Below, piece after piece: positions 11,219 through 24,700 of a stretch of DNA of 64,000 nt (position 1 is the first letter of the stretch; the number at the start of each line of letters is the position of its first letter). The notes beneath the pieces are model-generated. The model saw nothing but the letters and a program-made list of their open reading frames with translations. It was not told the DNA's origin and did no database searches. A program made the translations under genes and the position numbers. Origin of the DNA: Symbiodinium natans (taxonomy: Eukaryota; Sar; Dinophyceae; Suessiales; Symbiodiniaceae); NCBI GenBank assembly GCA_905221605.1, contig CAJNDS010002520.1:1-64000 (forward strand), in the 5' to 3' direction.

Positions 11219-14188
11219 GTAGCTTTAGGACTAAACCCTAAACCCTAACCCTAAACCCGTAACCCTAAACCCTAAACCCTAAACCCTAAACCCCTTCGAA
11301 TGGTGTTTCTTCTTCGTGTTATGCCAGGCTGGTAGATCGATCTGGGGTTCCTTCCACCGTCAAGCTGGCGATTCACCACCTGGGCCAGGGGAGGGTTTGG
11401 GGGGTTCCAGGGTTTTTCGGGTGTTTAGGGTTTTTTGGGGGGCGGGTTTAGGGTTTTTTTTTGGGGTTTCGGAGTTTTTAGGAGTTTTAGGAAGGGGTTT
11501 CGGGGGCTTTAAGGGTTTAGGGTGTTTAGGGTCTACAAGGGTTCGGGGGGGTTTGGGACGCGGTAGCGGATAGGAGGAAGCTATCAGCAGCTAGGCCTTT
11601 ATAAACTTCCGGGCCGAGGGTTTGGGATTTCAAGTTTGGGGTTCCACGCGATAGAGCACCCAGTCCCAATCAGGGCTTATGGCTCGTGGGGAAGTTCGGG
11701 CATAACCCTAAACCCTAAATCCTAAACCCTAAACCCTAACAAGGCCCTAAGCCTTGATTGGGCTAAGTTGGCGTTGGAGGTGAAGATTTGGTGCCCTGTG
11801 CATGTTGCAACGTTGAGACTTCGTCTAACCTCAAAGTTCCGAGTGCGGGGCGTGGGGCCGTGGGACTCGGTGTTTGGGGCTTATAGGGCCTAGGGTTTAG
11901 GGGTTTAGGGTTTAGGTTTAGGATTTAGGGTTTCGGGTTTAGGGCTTGTTTTGTGTGCGTTTCCATTGGCCAAAACCAGGGCGTTGTGCAGAAGTGTGGA
12001 GCTGACTGGAACTGCATCGAGCCATTTCCGCAGGCAGACAGCTTCCATCTGCTGATGGCCTCACGCTCATGCACTCAGAGTGCTTGGAGGCCGGATGCTT
12101 GCGGAAGTGCTTAGATGGACTTTGCGAAGTTCTGTTCCCTGGCTTGTGCTTTCGATGCTATAGCCCCCTGAGGAAGTTGGTTGCTACATGCAAAACCCAA
12201 GGGAATATTCAGGTTCAAGTGGGAGTATAGTATAGGGACTCAGAATGGTTGTGTCTGTGCATATATGTGCACTTCCGAATTGAATGGCCGCTGAGAGGAG
12301 CAGTATTGGCAATGCCTTGTTCAGGTTCAGGGGGTCACGGCTGCGGGCCCCAAGGGAGAGGTCAAGCAGAGCCCTAAACCCTAAACCCTAAACCCTAAAC
12401 CCTAAACCCTAAACCCTAAACCCTAAACCCTAAATTGAGTTAAAAGCAAGGCTCCACTCATGTGGAGCCCTGTACCAGGAGAGCTGCGAGTTCATCTTGA
12501 CATCTCCGGCGGCGACAAGCAAGCTGGAGGTGCCGTGCTTGTGGACCCTCGTTCATTGGTTTAGGGTTTAGGGTTTAGGGTTTAGGGTTTAGGGATTGCC
12601 CGGGGCCCAGTATTCAAAAGGGTTTAGGGTTTAGGGTTTTCCCGTTAAGTTGTGCTAATCTGCTCAAGAACCTTCTACAGGGAACAACGGGTCTTTCTTA
12701 CGTGTCGTAGCGCCACGTCTCCAAACCCTTGACTACCATAAACCCTAAACCCTAAGCCCTAAACCCTAAACCCTAAACCCTAAACCCTAAACCCCCCCAG
12801 CTTGCCAACGAGCACGCCTGCGCCTCACAGCTCTCACAACTTCACACCTGTAGCCTAGTAGCCAACCTCAATTCTCGCATGCCGCGAAATATGCCAACCC
12901 GAAGGCCAGCGACCTATCATCCAAAACCAGTATCATCCAACACCCTCCAAAGGCCCAAAGACACCTCCTGTCATTGCCAGCATGCCTTTCGAGAGGTCCG
13001 CGTCCCGCCAAACTTCTCAGTGCTCCCCTGGAAATCGCTTCTGGGAGACCAGGCCGCGTGTTGCCGCTCTGAAATTTTCGGGTTTCGGGTAGCTGGGACA
13101 CCCGAAAGCTCAAAAACCCCGGGGAGCGGCACGGGCTAGGCGACCGTTTACAGGAAGCCTGAAGTCCCCAAAGCTTCGGCCCCTAAACCCTAAACCCTAA
13201 ACCCTAAACCCTAAACCCTAAACCCTAAACCCTCAGGACCGGGGCCCAGAGCTCGAAGGGTCTGACTCGCTTGGGGACTAAATGAGCCCTAAGGCTTCTT
13301 GGGGATGGACATCAGGAGTTGGGATGTTCCCCCTTCTACTAACAGTCCTTAATGGGGATTCGAGTGCCCCCCCCCCCAATTCTAATCCCTGTTAAGGACT
13401 GTTAGTAGAATTTTGGGAACATCCCAATGCAGGACCAACATTTAACATGCTTTGAAATGGGTTGATGAGACAAAGTCTTGTTTGACATGTCGAAGCTTTC
13501 AAAGAACGCGTGTAGTCCCTGAATAACCCTCAGAGAGAGAGAGAGAGAGTGAAGCTCCGCCTCCGAAGCCTAACCTGAGATGGATGAAATCATAGATGTG
13601 TATAAATATAAATATATAAATATAAACATAAATATAAACATAAATATAAATCTATAAATGTAAAGATAAATAAATAAATTCATATGTATATATATATATA
13701 TTATTTATGTATTCAATTTTATTTTAGTTTATACATATATATATATGTATATAAGTGTATCTGATACGGAATATGAAACTTTACATGATGTAGGCATATA
13801 TGCATTTATACATGAACTAAAAATACTGTATTGTGCTAGGAACTGCTTTGCAGGTCTTCTGCCTCCAGGCGGAGGACGTGACACCGGAGGACATTCACGG
13901 CGCCCAATGCCAGGCTCCGCGTGCCTTAGGAGGGTTCCGCAGGGTTTAGGGCTTAGGGCTTAGGGTTTTGGATGATTCTGGGGAGTTCAGACCTTTGTGA
14001 TTCTGCGGGGTTGTGGCTTTGTTATGGGAGCACCGTCTGAACATTCTCGCCTGATATCGCTAACGGCCTTCCTGTCAAGTTTTCCACAGGATCTTCATGA
14101 TACGGGCCACCTGAACCACCACACTCCTCGAACCCGAATCTTCACCCTGCAACCGTCTGCCTGCAAACGTGCACCCGGATGTTTTTAA
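7998..14188 (+). CDS. Gene 1: unrecognised multi-exon protein (3' part)
   Basis: Exons inferred at 7998-8069, 8325-8429, 9888-9932, 10447-10545, 12479-12558, 13854-13943 and 14090-14188, ending in TAA. Every exon has AG before it and every non-terminal exon has GT after it. All junction phases match, giving one uninterrupted frame of about 190 codons. Sample text includes GLRYTTKPEKNRYLEAK in the first exon, AAAGVFFEPLSLPAPKEFRV in the fourth, and LRVHLDISGGDKQAGGAVLV in the fifth. The last exon follows the strong acceptor TTTTCCACAG. The first exon begins in mid-codon, so the start lies further left and was not found. I do not recognise a family. Donors at 10546, 12559 and 13944 are GTTTAGGG, so telomere-like arrays begin exactly at those splice sites. 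Confidence 0.6.
8805..9055 (+). repeat. TTTAGGG arrays in a gene 1 intron
   Basis: Degenerate TTTAGGG/TTATAGGG at 8805-8915 and a regular run at 9001-9055. Between them, about 85 bp following TTTAG is open (ends ..VLQCSMTP then stop) and could be an alternative or decayed exon. It does not fit the phase of gene 1. Confidence 0.8.
9758..10070 (-). repeat. CCCTAAA arrays around a gene 1 exon
   Basis: Short CCCTAAA run at 9758-9800 before the exon 9888-9932, and a longer one at 9937-10070 immediately after it. Confidence 0.95.
10146..10239. mobile_element. Hairpin element in a gene 1 intron
   Basis: Two ~37-bp arms are close reverse complements: the left runs from CTACTTGAAGGTTCATGGTA through CTTACTAACCAAT, and the right mirrors it and ends CCAAGTAG. 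The loop is about 20 bp. Weaker complementarity (TATACAGG...GCCGTAC and its complement) extends further out to about 10115-10277. This fits a MITE-like palindrome. Confidence 0.75.
11167..11295. repeat. (CA)n microsatellite and CCCTAAA array
   Basis: About 40 bp of (CA)n at 11173-11212, followed by CCCTAAA units at 11230-11294, within the 10546-12478 intron. The segment after GCCAG at about 11330-11395 is open but does not fit gene 1 phase. G-rich degenerate TTTAGGG text fills 11395-11545. Confidence 0.85.
12370..12435 (-). repeat. CCCTAAA array near an acceptor
   Basis: Nine CCCTAAA units about 45 bp upstream of the acceptor at 12478. The same intron opens with GTTTAGGG at 10546, so its two ends carry complementary repeats. 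Confidence 0.95.
13319..13427. mobile_element. Hairpin (MITE-like) element
   Basis: The left arm starts TTGGGATGTTCCC and contains TTCTACTAACAGTCCTTAA. The right arm is its near-complete reverse complement, ending GGGAACATCCCAA. The centre has a C12 run. It sits inside the gene 1 intron 12559-13853. Confidence 0.85.
13600..13760. repeat. AT-rich (TATAAA)n region
   Basis: Low-complexity TATAAATATAAA text and a (TA)n run, about 90 bp before the acceptor of the exon at 13854. Confidence 0.85.
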
Positions 14189-14528
14189 GTATAAGGGTTT
14201 TGAGAACCGAACCACCTTGCAGGAAGGCCTCATCGCCGGCTCGATCGGAGCTAGCTGCGCATGACCGTCAAGTTATCCCGAATGCCGCGCAAACTATACA
14301 CAACTCTTGCTTAGTGTTCAGGGCACAGTCCATCTCACAGGACAACCTCACGACCCCAATTACACCAGATGCCGTTTCAGGATAGTCTGTGCGGCACATC
14401 TCGGTTCCCCGACTCAGAGTCACCCTAAACCCTAAACCCTAAGCCCTAAACCCTAAACCCTAAACCCTAACCCTAAACCCTCAACCCTAAACCCTAAACC
14501 CTCAACCCTCAACCCTCAACCCTCGGCC
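14189..14528. other. Spacer between gene 1 and the ubiquitin-like/ankyrin gene
   Basis: About 235 bp of unique sequence, then a CCCTAAA/CCCTCAA array at 14422-14524 that runs up to the next ATG. No promoter motif is recognised, and no spliced-leader gene was seen. Confidence 0.6.
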
Positions 14529-15532
14529 ATGGCTGCGGAGCCCGTGCTGTCAGTGTGCAGCATGGTCTCTGGGGCAGTCGTTGCTGAACTGGATGACGCT
14601 GCCTTCAAGGCTGGGTTGTTGCGGCCTAGGGCTGAAAGCTGGGTTCAGGCGGTGAGGGTCTAGGGTAAGCCGGGTAAGATTAGAGCGCAGTTTTGGGGCG
14701 CAATCTTCTTGGGGACTGGGTAGGACTTTGAGTAGAACATGTGCACGCGGTACGGATAAGGAAATCTGCCGCATGGTTTTCGCAGATCACAAGAATGTTG
14801 GGCTTCATCGAAATCCCGGGCTCTTGTAAGGTCTCTGGAAAAGAAGGAAGCCACAATGAACACATATACCGGATTCTGTATACTGGCTCGTAAGCTTCAA
14901 TCGCAATCCGGGGTCAGGTCTAATCGGCATTGAATGGAAAAGCACCTTCGTGTTCTTATTTATATAACGAAGTTGCTTCAGCAATGCGCCCTGTCTGGGA
15001 ACCACGGTTTGTGCAAAAAGCTGTGTTCGACACCTGCTCCCGGCACGCGATACGAAGACAAACGTGTCACGTGTTCTTCAAGGTTAAAACTGCGCTGCTG
15101 CACTGCATCACCACAGGGCTTGCCTATCTGTCAAAGACTCGCATGTTTCGGAGGCTTGTGCAGCTTGTGCCTGCAGAAGCAGGTTTCTGCATCAGACATG
15201 CCGGTTTCAGATTAGGTTGCTCTTGAGACATGGCATGGGCATGGTCCTAGTTCCTTGGCGGCGTCCTACCCAAAGCCGCCGAAGTGCCTTATGAAATTCC
15301 TCACGAGCTTGTTAGCCCTAAACCCTAAACCCTAAACCCTAAACCCTAAACCCTAAACCCTAAACCCTATAACCTATAACCCTATAAACCCTAAACCCTA
15401 AACCCTTATCGTCCCTTATCGTCCGAAACCTTGCTGCATCCCCTCTCAGGCCCTCTGCGCGCGTCCCGGTGGCGGGCTGCGCTGCCTCGCAGGGCACCTG
15501 CACGCAGCTCGGGGCAGACTCGGAAGATCCTA
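14529..15532 (+). CDS. Ubiquitin-like N-terminal exons of the ankyrin gene
   Basis: Exon 14529-14609 starts with ATG and reads MAAEPVLSVCSMVSG followed by AVVAELDD. It appears to end at a GC donor (AAG^GCTGGG). Exon 15450-15532 joins in frame and contains GLRCLAGHLHAARGRLGRS, then a donor GTTAGGG. The order (a two-strand start, then a helix with L..L..HLHA) resembles the N-terminal ubiquitin-like domain found in front of ankyrin repeats in many dinoflagellate proteins. This resemblance is from memory. The exon completing the domain was not found, and the link to the ankyrin exons at 18.7-33.3 kb is inferred from position and strand. Confidence 0.45.
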
Positions 15533-15603
15533 GTTAGGGTTTGGGGTTTAGGGTTTAAGGTTTAGGGTTTGGGGTTTAGGGTTCAGGGTTCAGCGTTTAG
15601 GGT
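15315..15603. repeat. Telomere-like arrays flanking an exon in opposite orientations
   Basis: CCCTAAA units (15315-15408) precede the exon 15450-15532 and degenerate TTTAGGG units (15535-15603) follow it. This is the acceptor-side and donor-side polarity seen across the window. Confidence 0.95.
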
Positions 15604-17690
15604 TCAAAGGGGAGTCTGGCTTGCCTTCAGTCCAGCGGCAAAAGGTTTAAAGGGTATAGGTGGCCCAAACTACTACCAGCACGATCCCTTTACCGTCTGA
15701 TGAAAGAAGCCACAATCCCGCATGCTACGAGTCATCAACTCTGGTAGGCGAGTTGTCGGATGCCTTTATTCTAGCAACAAGAAGTTGGCAGAACTCTCGT
15801 AAGGCAAGCTTAGATTTATGATGCGTTTAGAGGCTTCCGTTGGGGACGGCCTAAAATAATTAAAATTGGGAAAGCAATCCAAAAACCATAGGAATGAAAG
15901 TCCAAACACGTTAGGAACCCATAAATCGATGAACAATTCGACGTCCTCTTTTTTCGGAAAAAAGTAGGAAAACAATGGGATTCGAATAGGGGAAAAATGG
16001 CCAACAAGTGAGGAAAAAATGGGTCATTAAATGAAAAAAGGGGGGATTCCTTCCTTTTCCCCTTTTTTCGCTCACATTTTTGATGTTCGCTCGGCTCCTG
16101 GTTTTGCACTTTTTGTCTAATTTGTTTCGCACTTTTTGTCTAATTTGTTTCCAGCTGTTTTGGGCCCAGCGTCTTGTTTTCCTACTTTCAGTGCTTGTGT
16201 TTCCTACTTTCGTTTGGATTATTTTCGGATTGTGTTTGGATTCAAAACCTAAAACAATTATTTTAACGATTTCCAAGGCCAAGCCTGTTAGCGGCATCAT
16301 CAGCTTAGATGAAGATGGAACTCTTACATGATTCCTTTCGGCATTGATTTTTGTCTCACTTGGAAGTTGCCTTATTTGGAAGTGAGAAACGCGACGAACA
16401 AGAAGGTTCTGACTGACAGAGCGCCAATAAACATCTTCCGTCAACTTCTTTAGCAACTCATCGCAGCACACTTGGTTGTGCGCCTGCGCGTGAACGTGTT
16501 TGTTTCGCAAGCTGCGGACTGCAGACCGGCGGCTGAAGGGAGTTTGCTTTGCCAAGGTGGATGGACTGGTACCCTACAATTGCCGGAAACGTTTTTCTTT
16601 GCAGCACAATCCGATATAGTAACTAGAATAATAACTAACGTAATTTGTTGTTTTACGAAACAGCGACATCAGCAACCATGTAAGGCTGCGACGGGCTGTC
16701 CGAGGTTTCGCCAACGGCTGTTTGCCGAAGGTGGGGCGGATCGAGTCAGGTTTAGGGTTCAGGGTTTTTAGGGTTTAGGGTTTTCAGATTTAGGGTTAAG
16801 GTTTAGGGTTTTTAGGGTTTAGGGGCCAGGAGTAGGTCTGGTTTTGTGCCAAGGTCTGGAAGCAACATGCTGACATGTTCTTTGCACCTACATAGGACCT
16901 GTACTCACACGGCGCGGGCGGAGCATGCAACCCTAAACCCTAAACCCTAAACCCCAAACCCCAAACCCCAAACCCTAAACCCTAAAGGCCCTAAACCCTC
17001 ATCAATAGTGGCGCGAGCCAAAAGCACAGAACTCCTGAAGGCACTCTCATCACAGATGAGTCAGATCTGTCGCTGCCCTGCTCGCTCCAGCTAGCGTCTG
17101 CGACTGAAAGCATAGGGTTTAGGGTTTAGGGTTTAGGGTTTCGGGTTTAGGGTTTAGGGTTTAAAGGAGGGGTTAGTGCGTGGAGGAGGTTGGGTCTCAC
17201 AACATGTCGCAAGAATAATTGAAAACCCCCCAGAAAAGGGGGACCTGCACCCCTGCGCCATTTGGGGGGAGCCTTGGGCTTTCAAGCTGGCAGAGGGTAG
17301 TGCTTTAAACCCCTGAACCCCTAATCCCCAAAACCCCTGACCCCCTAAACCCCTAAACCTCCCTAAACCTCCCTAAACCTCCCTAAACCTCCCTAAACCT
17401 CCCTAAACCCCTAAACCCCTAAACCCCTAACCCCGTAGCCCCGAAGCAAGCCCCTAAACCATATGCAAAGTCTCTGAGGTACTCTTGCCCCTTTGCACGG
17501 CCACGTCAAAGCAGCGGGAAGAGGCCCCTCTGCACCTTCGGGTTTAGGGTTAAGGTCAGAAAGGGTTGCCATATGGCTTAGGGCCTTTAGGGTTTAGGGT
17601 TTTCAATAGGGCTTAAGGTTTAGGGTTTAAGCAAAAGGGGGCTACTCTCCCAACGATCAGTGGCCACACGCGCGCACTTCGTTTGAGATG
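15604..17690. other. Long non-coding stretch, part AT-rich
   Basis: 15640-16740 is AT-richer than the rest and holds a 22-bp direct repeat (CACTTTTTGTCTAATTTGTT and two more bases) at about 16107 and 16131. Telomere-like runs lie at 16748-16825 (+), 16929-17000 (-), 17115-17165 (+) and 17307-17460 (CCTCCCTAAA variants, -). An open piece after CAATAG at 17009-17093 (ELLKALSSQMSQICRC) could be an exon but was not placed. Confidence 0.5.
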
Positions 17691-17774
17691 TTTCATGATG
17701 CCAGGGATCAGTCTGCCGACTCTTGGGTTGGGTTTTAGGGCCTTAGCTTATTATTATTGCAAGTACCAGTACCA

Positions 17775-18485
<711 letters not shown>

Positions 18486-18743
18486 AGTCATTATTATTAT
18501 GAGTACTATTACTACTTGTACTATTACTACTAATTTAAGGTTTTTGGGTGTGTTAGGGTGTTTAAGGTATTTTCGGCTGTCAGGGTTTTCAGTCTAATCA
18601 TGTTCAAGCTGTACCCCCTTCAACCTGCGCCCTCTCACCCTCGAAACCTCAAGCGCTAGACCCTAAACCCCAAACCCTCTACCTCCTAACCCTCGAAAAC
18701 CTAAAGCCTTGGAAACCCTAAGCCCGCGATTCCCCTGGTTGAG

Positions 18744-21700
18744 GTTGGCAAAGCCATCCTGCTCCAGAAGGCCGACCTGGTGGAGGAGAGACTTTGGTTT
18801 TGTGATGTTAGGGTTAGGGTTTAGGGTTTAGGGTCACGAGACCTGTTGGAAAAGGGTTTAGGGTCTAGGGTTGAGGGCTTAGAGTCTTGCAAAAAGGGTT
18901 GAGGCTTTAGGGTTTCAAGGGTTTAGGGTTGGGGGTTCAATTGAGAGCCGATGGTCATGGGGGTGGGGGGCATGCTCGTTGGTGTCTGTCCAGGACCTCC
19001 TGTGGCAATGCCACGACCCAAACATGGTGGTGCCCCACGGCCGCAGCGCCCTTCACGCGCTGACGGTGCGGTTCAGGGCCAGGGTTTTTGGGTCCTGCTG
19101 TTGGGAACGGTAGTGCTGCGCATGGCAGCACCTTGCAGGGGAGGTCCGGGAGGTCAGGGTTGCAGCTAGCAGGAATGTTTCGTTCAAGTCGCGAGTCAAG
19201 AGCCCCTGAATTGGTTCACGTTCAGGTTTGTCCACGGCTACCATGAGGGAAAACCTAACGTCTGGGATGTGCCGGAGCTGCTATAGTCTGTCATTTTTGG
19301 TATCGAGTAACATGAGATGAAGTCTTCCAAACCTCATGCCAACATAACAATAAACGTTAGCTGGACGAACCACTTTCTTCCAGATGCTTGACCTCAGGCG
19401 CTGAAGAGATTTCAGCCGAGCGCTTGCAACAGGGTTTAGGTTGAGGTTTTGGGGGGTACCGCCCACTTCAGCACTCGGGCTGCTGAACCCTAAACCCTAA
19501 ACCCTAAACCCTAAACCCTAAACCCTAAACCCTAAACCCTAAACCCTAAGCCCTAAGCCCTAAACCAAAGCTGCGAAGGTGGCGGCATTGAGTGGCAGCC
19601 GTGGCTGCCTCAGCCTCCTACTGGAGGCCTAAATTCCTATATTCCCCCTTGGGAAATAGTTTTTTGTTCATGTAACACCCAAGAAGATATTTTTTGAATA
19701 GCATTTTTCTTGAGGTTCTAAGGGGAGTATAGAGGCAGGCATCGGGTGAGATGGAACCCCTACCATGCCCGAGATATGTTACTAGTAATTGCTCAAGAGC
19801 CCCGAAAAAATGTTCTTCCTTATTAAGGGTAATGTAGGGCTTATCTTTTTTGTTTATTCTTTTGGGGTTCTTAAGCAAATAGTAGGTGAGGCTTCTGTAG
19901 AATCTTGCAGTTTCCGAAATTCGGGGTACCTTATTGGGGCCCTGATTATATGGGAATCCTGCTATTTGGGGGCTATGTTAGGGGTCCCCTATTTTCATCT
20001 GTGGCCCAGGTTCAGAGCAGAGTGGGCTTTCGAAGCCTTTGGGAGCACCCCTGAAACCCTAAACCCCTAAACCCCCAAACCCCTAAACCCCTAAACCCCT
20101 AAACTCCTAAACCCCTAAACCCCTAAACCCCTGAACCCCCTAAACCCCTAAACCCCTAAACCCCGAAACCCCTAAACCCCTAAACCCCTAAACCCCTAAA
20201 CCCGAAACCCTGAACAAGGCCGCAGCTTGCGTGGACGCGTTTCGAAATCGTGGTCTGACGCCGCTGCAGTGGACAGCCCGAAGGGGGCACCTTGCAGCGG
20301 CACAGCTGCTTCTCAACAAGCAAAAGGGTTTAGGGTTTAGGGTTCAGGGTTTTGGGTTTTGGGTTTAGGGTTTAGGGTGAAACTGAGCCCTTTAAGCGAT
20401 TCAGGGCTTGCCCTAACAGAGGCTTTCAATGGAGCTCCTTTCTGTATATCTCTATGGCGGGTTCGAGTGGCCGGGCCGTTCAAGCGAATCTTGAGGGGGT
20501 TTCTAGCGCGGCAGGTAGCAGAGTCGAGATCTGCAACGTTTCTAGTCGAGCTTCACGCTCGATGGGGTCTTTCACTTAACTTAGTGTAAAAACCGCACAA
20601 CATCTCGATCATCCTGTTCCAGAGCGGAAATGTCATGCTGCTCTGGGTGAAAGGCGGCCATAGCTGTGGTACCTAGTAGCCCGTGATGGTCACATACACA
20701 TCTCCCTGGCCAGAAGGTAGCCAACGATCTATGCAGACTCTTGCTAGCTACAGCGCATAATGGACACCGAGAGAGTCTCCCCAAAGCCACTCATGCAACG
20801 CACCACAACACGTGGGGTCAAGGGCCTTGGGGTTTTGGAAGCTGAGCCGGCCGAACCAGCTTCAACTACAGTACCTGGCGTGGCGTCGCTGATACCTGAT
20901 TCGGTGAGTCTGTATCCCTGTCCGACAAAGTACCTTCGACTCCTTGTAGATAGTGGGCGAGTGCGAGAGTCGAAGTCCTAAACCCTATAGCCTATAGCCT
21001 ATCGGGTTTTAGGGTTTAGGGTCTAGGCTGCGCGTGAGGCTTGTCAAAGCTGCGGCGGACTTGGACAAGGTGGCACGTCTGCCCCCTAAACCTAAGACAC
21101 CAGGGCTCACCAACGTTTCTGTTCGGACCTTCGGGATATTCGCGTTCAGGGAATGATGCTCAGCTATACACCAGTTGTCCTCGCATGAAGCTGCCAGCTT
21201 TTACTTCCTCACGTTGCCGCTAGGCCGAGGATACCCCGACTGCTTTGCTGCTTGCAGCAAGGAACGGGCACTTTGACGCTTGGCACGAATATATATATAT
21301 ATATATATATATGCGTAGTGCGTAGTGTTGATAGAGCGGTTAAACGTGTTGTCGCACTGCCCAACAAGGGGTTCGAATGACTGAGCCTAGCTGAAAAAGT
21401 CCACGGCGTATCTCTGTGGGGATACTCTGATACTAGGGTTTAGTTTAGGGCTTCGGCTTTCGGCTTTCGGTGCTTCAGAGTTCGGTGACGAACGCAGCGG
21501 ACTATACACATCCTAACACTGGAAATCGGAGAGTTAATTAATCCGTGGACTCCGTGGCCTCAAGCCAACGTGCCACGGCCGGGGAATGCCAGCCTTGCCT
21601 GATTCGCTCCGCGAAATCAGGGTCTTCCACAATTTGCACAGCTAGCTCTGCAATAGGCTGTGCCAGCGGAAGGGGCGGTCCAATCAACCGCACCGCCGGG

Positions 21701-24700
21701 AGGGTCTGGCAAGGGTCAGGCTTCGGAGGAGAACCGATACCGGGGGAGCGGTAGTCGTGCTCTACGATCCTGGCCAAGCAGGTCAGGCTATCATGCTGCA
21801 GATGACGGCATAGCCTGCCATGTGTCCAAAACTGTGTGTAACACACCGGACAGGTGCTACCCGATACTCTCTGCGCCGCCTCACAGCGTATCTTATGTTG
21901 AGCAAAGCAGTGTGCAGAGAGCCGCTGCTGTGACGCGAAGGAGCGGTGGCAAAGAGAGCACTGGAAGTTGGCTGGTCCTTCCGCAGAGTGCTGCTTCGGG
22001 GCGCGCCAAGCAGGTTCATGCTCATCCCTGTGTACTGCAGCCAGCGCCTTCCGGACCGCAGTGCGCAGCGCGGCGGGCGCTTCAACCGCCCAGCGGAGTA
22101 GCCCTGTAGGAAAATCCTGCAGGATGGCGGAGGGGACCTTCGTGAGCTGTGCCAGCCAGGCAGCATCCTCTTGGAGAAGTCCCAACCAGGAAACGGCGCC
22201 GAACTCGAAGTCCGCCTTGAGGAGGGCAAACAATGTCTCCTGTGCCGGCATGCAGCGTCCAAAGTGCAGCAGCCTTTGTCCCCTGAGGAAGGCGCAGGGG
22301 GAAGGGGATTGGAAGAAACGGCAGACCGTCTCTTCATTCGGAAGGGAGGGGGCCCCCGTCCAGCGGTCATCCTTGGCTAAAAGCCTATGGAGCGCCACAT
22401 AGCCTCTGCGCCAGGTGTCGCTTTCCTGTCGCGTCATCCTGTCCCACGTAGCAGATGTGCAGCTGGCAGCGGAGAGGGCCAGGGATTGCAGACACAGTCG
22501 TCTGGACGCAAGCGGGATCCGTGGGTTCCGCAAGAATGGCCGGGCCAACGGACGGACCTGACGCATGCCTGATGCCAGATGCTGCACAACATCGTTCAGC
22601 ACTGTGACTTTGTCCTCAACCCGACCCCCCAAGTGCTGATACGACCTCACACAGCAGACTGGTACACTATGGCGGTGGTGGTCCTGAAAGTGGATGATGC
22701 CCCCATTCCATACATGTATGCGCCTGCGCATGGCCGGAGCACCCCTGCCTCTGAAGGCCATCATTAGCTCCGTCTTCCCACGGTTGTAATTGGGTTGCAT
22801 GCCTCTCTGGATGAAGCCAGCATGAATGTGCGCCAGTGCCGCTTGCATCCGGGGCAGGAGGCGGGTAGCGTCTGCGTCCGCAAACATCATCGCGGTGTCG
22901 TCGGCCCAGACTGGCGAGACGAGTCGGCCCCCTAGGTTGGCACGCTGCTGGACTGGGTCTTCCAGCAGGCCGTCGCACTCAAGTCGATTCTGTGCGTCGC
23001 GCAAAAAATCGGCTTGGACAAGGGCGAAAAGTAAATCAGCGACTGAATCGCCGGGTCTGGTCCCGGCCGCTGTGGAGGTAACTCCTGGTGCGCCTCTCAT
23101 ATGAAAGAACGTGCCGGCCAGAAACTCCCGGATAATGCGGGAGGTATGGGCCGGGGCTTGCTGCAACAAGTTTGTGCTGGAAATCCAGCTGCATACTTCA
23201 TGCACCGACTCAGGGGCCACGTTCAAGCGCCGTAGAAGCTCACATAGTGCCACGTCGTCCTCCAATTCGTGTTCCCAGAAGGATTGGCGCAGCACACGGT
23301 AGTAGGCGGACGCAACGTCCAGGAAAAGGACCGCGGAGGAGATTTGTGCATGCGCTGCAAGGGAAGTGTAGGCACGGACAACGTGGTGCGCGGCCTGTAG
23401 GAGCGACCCTGGGATCCCACCTTGCAAGAGATCATTGTCCGGTAGGGCATTGATCAGGTCTTGGCGGATCCCCTTCCTGAGGTGCTTGCCAGGGCCATCC
23501 ATTAGGGCAATTGCACGGAAGTTTGCAACGCAGGTGAGCGCGCCTTTGCCCTTAAACATGGCGATGAGGCATGTTGATTTGAACTGCACTGGTTCGCAAA
23601 GGCGGATGTGCGTTTTCAAGTAAATGGGATAAAGAGCACGAGCAGCCGCCGGCACATCTAGTTTCCAGACCCACTCCGGAATGGCATTCGGGCCCGGTGC
23701 TTTCCCATTTTTGGCGCCACGGAGCGCTCTCTCGAGCCCGACAAGGGTGGGGAGGTCTCTTAGCTCGAAATGCCCCTCGGTCACTCGAGCTGCGTAGCGT
23801 GCGTTCGCATCGTGCACGTAGGCCTGTGGGGTGATGGGGGTGCCTCCTTCCAGGGCAGCAAAGTGTGACGCCTGTGCCTGCGCCAGCTCAATTGATCCGT
23901 CCTCGGCAGCACTCGGGTCGACGATCAAAGGTTGGAAAGGCTTCCTGACACGCTTGGAACGGGGGCGCAGTGATGCAATGGCTTTGAAGAAGGCCTTGGC
24001 GTCGAAAGGCTGCGCGGCTGTATGGATGCCAGCGAACCTCCAGTTGATGAAGGCAGCCTTGTCCTGGACTACGCTGTGCTTAAGTTTGCGCTGCGCATGT
24101 TTGCGCAGGCAAATAGCCCTTTGTCGCCTCTGTTGGACTTGTGCCAAAGACCAGCCTTCCCTGGTGCGGAAGGGAGCCACGCGCTTCCATGCCCGGAAGA
24201 TAGTCCCCAGGGTGCACCTGATATTGAGGCGATCTAAGGTGCGACAGGCCTTGCCAAGGGCTCTTTCACATTCCAGCCAGAAGCGGGAGAGCGGGGAGAG
24301 GAATGGTCTGCATTTTCTCTCTTTGGGGAAGAGCCTTTTGGCCTCCTGCGCCGCGATGGCTATGGCATCGTATAGCGACTGGGTGTGCTTATGGATGTTG
24401 GCCTCCCACGCGGCACATGGGAGGTTCAGGACAGCTTGCAGGAGGGCATGTTTAGGTGCCTCGTCAACAAGGTCGGCGTCACTCGGCAGTCCGACCTTGT
24501 TTTTGGCTGGGAGCCTCTGCCGAGTGCCGAGGTATTGTCTGCAATCAAGTTGCACCGGCCAGTGGTCTACTGTTGTTGTGGTAAAATCGACCAGGACTTC
24601 AGGGCGGAGGGCGGTGTCCTGCCAGCTTCTGGGGACGGCAATGTAGTCAATCCTGTGCTTGCTGCCTTTATGCGATGTCCAGGTGGGCTCGCAGCAGCTT

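Noticed and set aside
15911-16555. 214-codon frame on the - strand
   Set aside because: No ATG at its start, very basic and low-complexity composition, AT-rich unlike the other coding parts, and no recognisable domain or splice signals.
21318-21390. tRNA-like stretch (GATAGAGCGGTTAAAC...GGGGTTCGAATGACTG)
   Set aside because: Has a T-loop-like GGTTCGAAT, but the T stem, anticodon stem and acceptor stem do not pair. At most a decayed tRNA-derived fragment.
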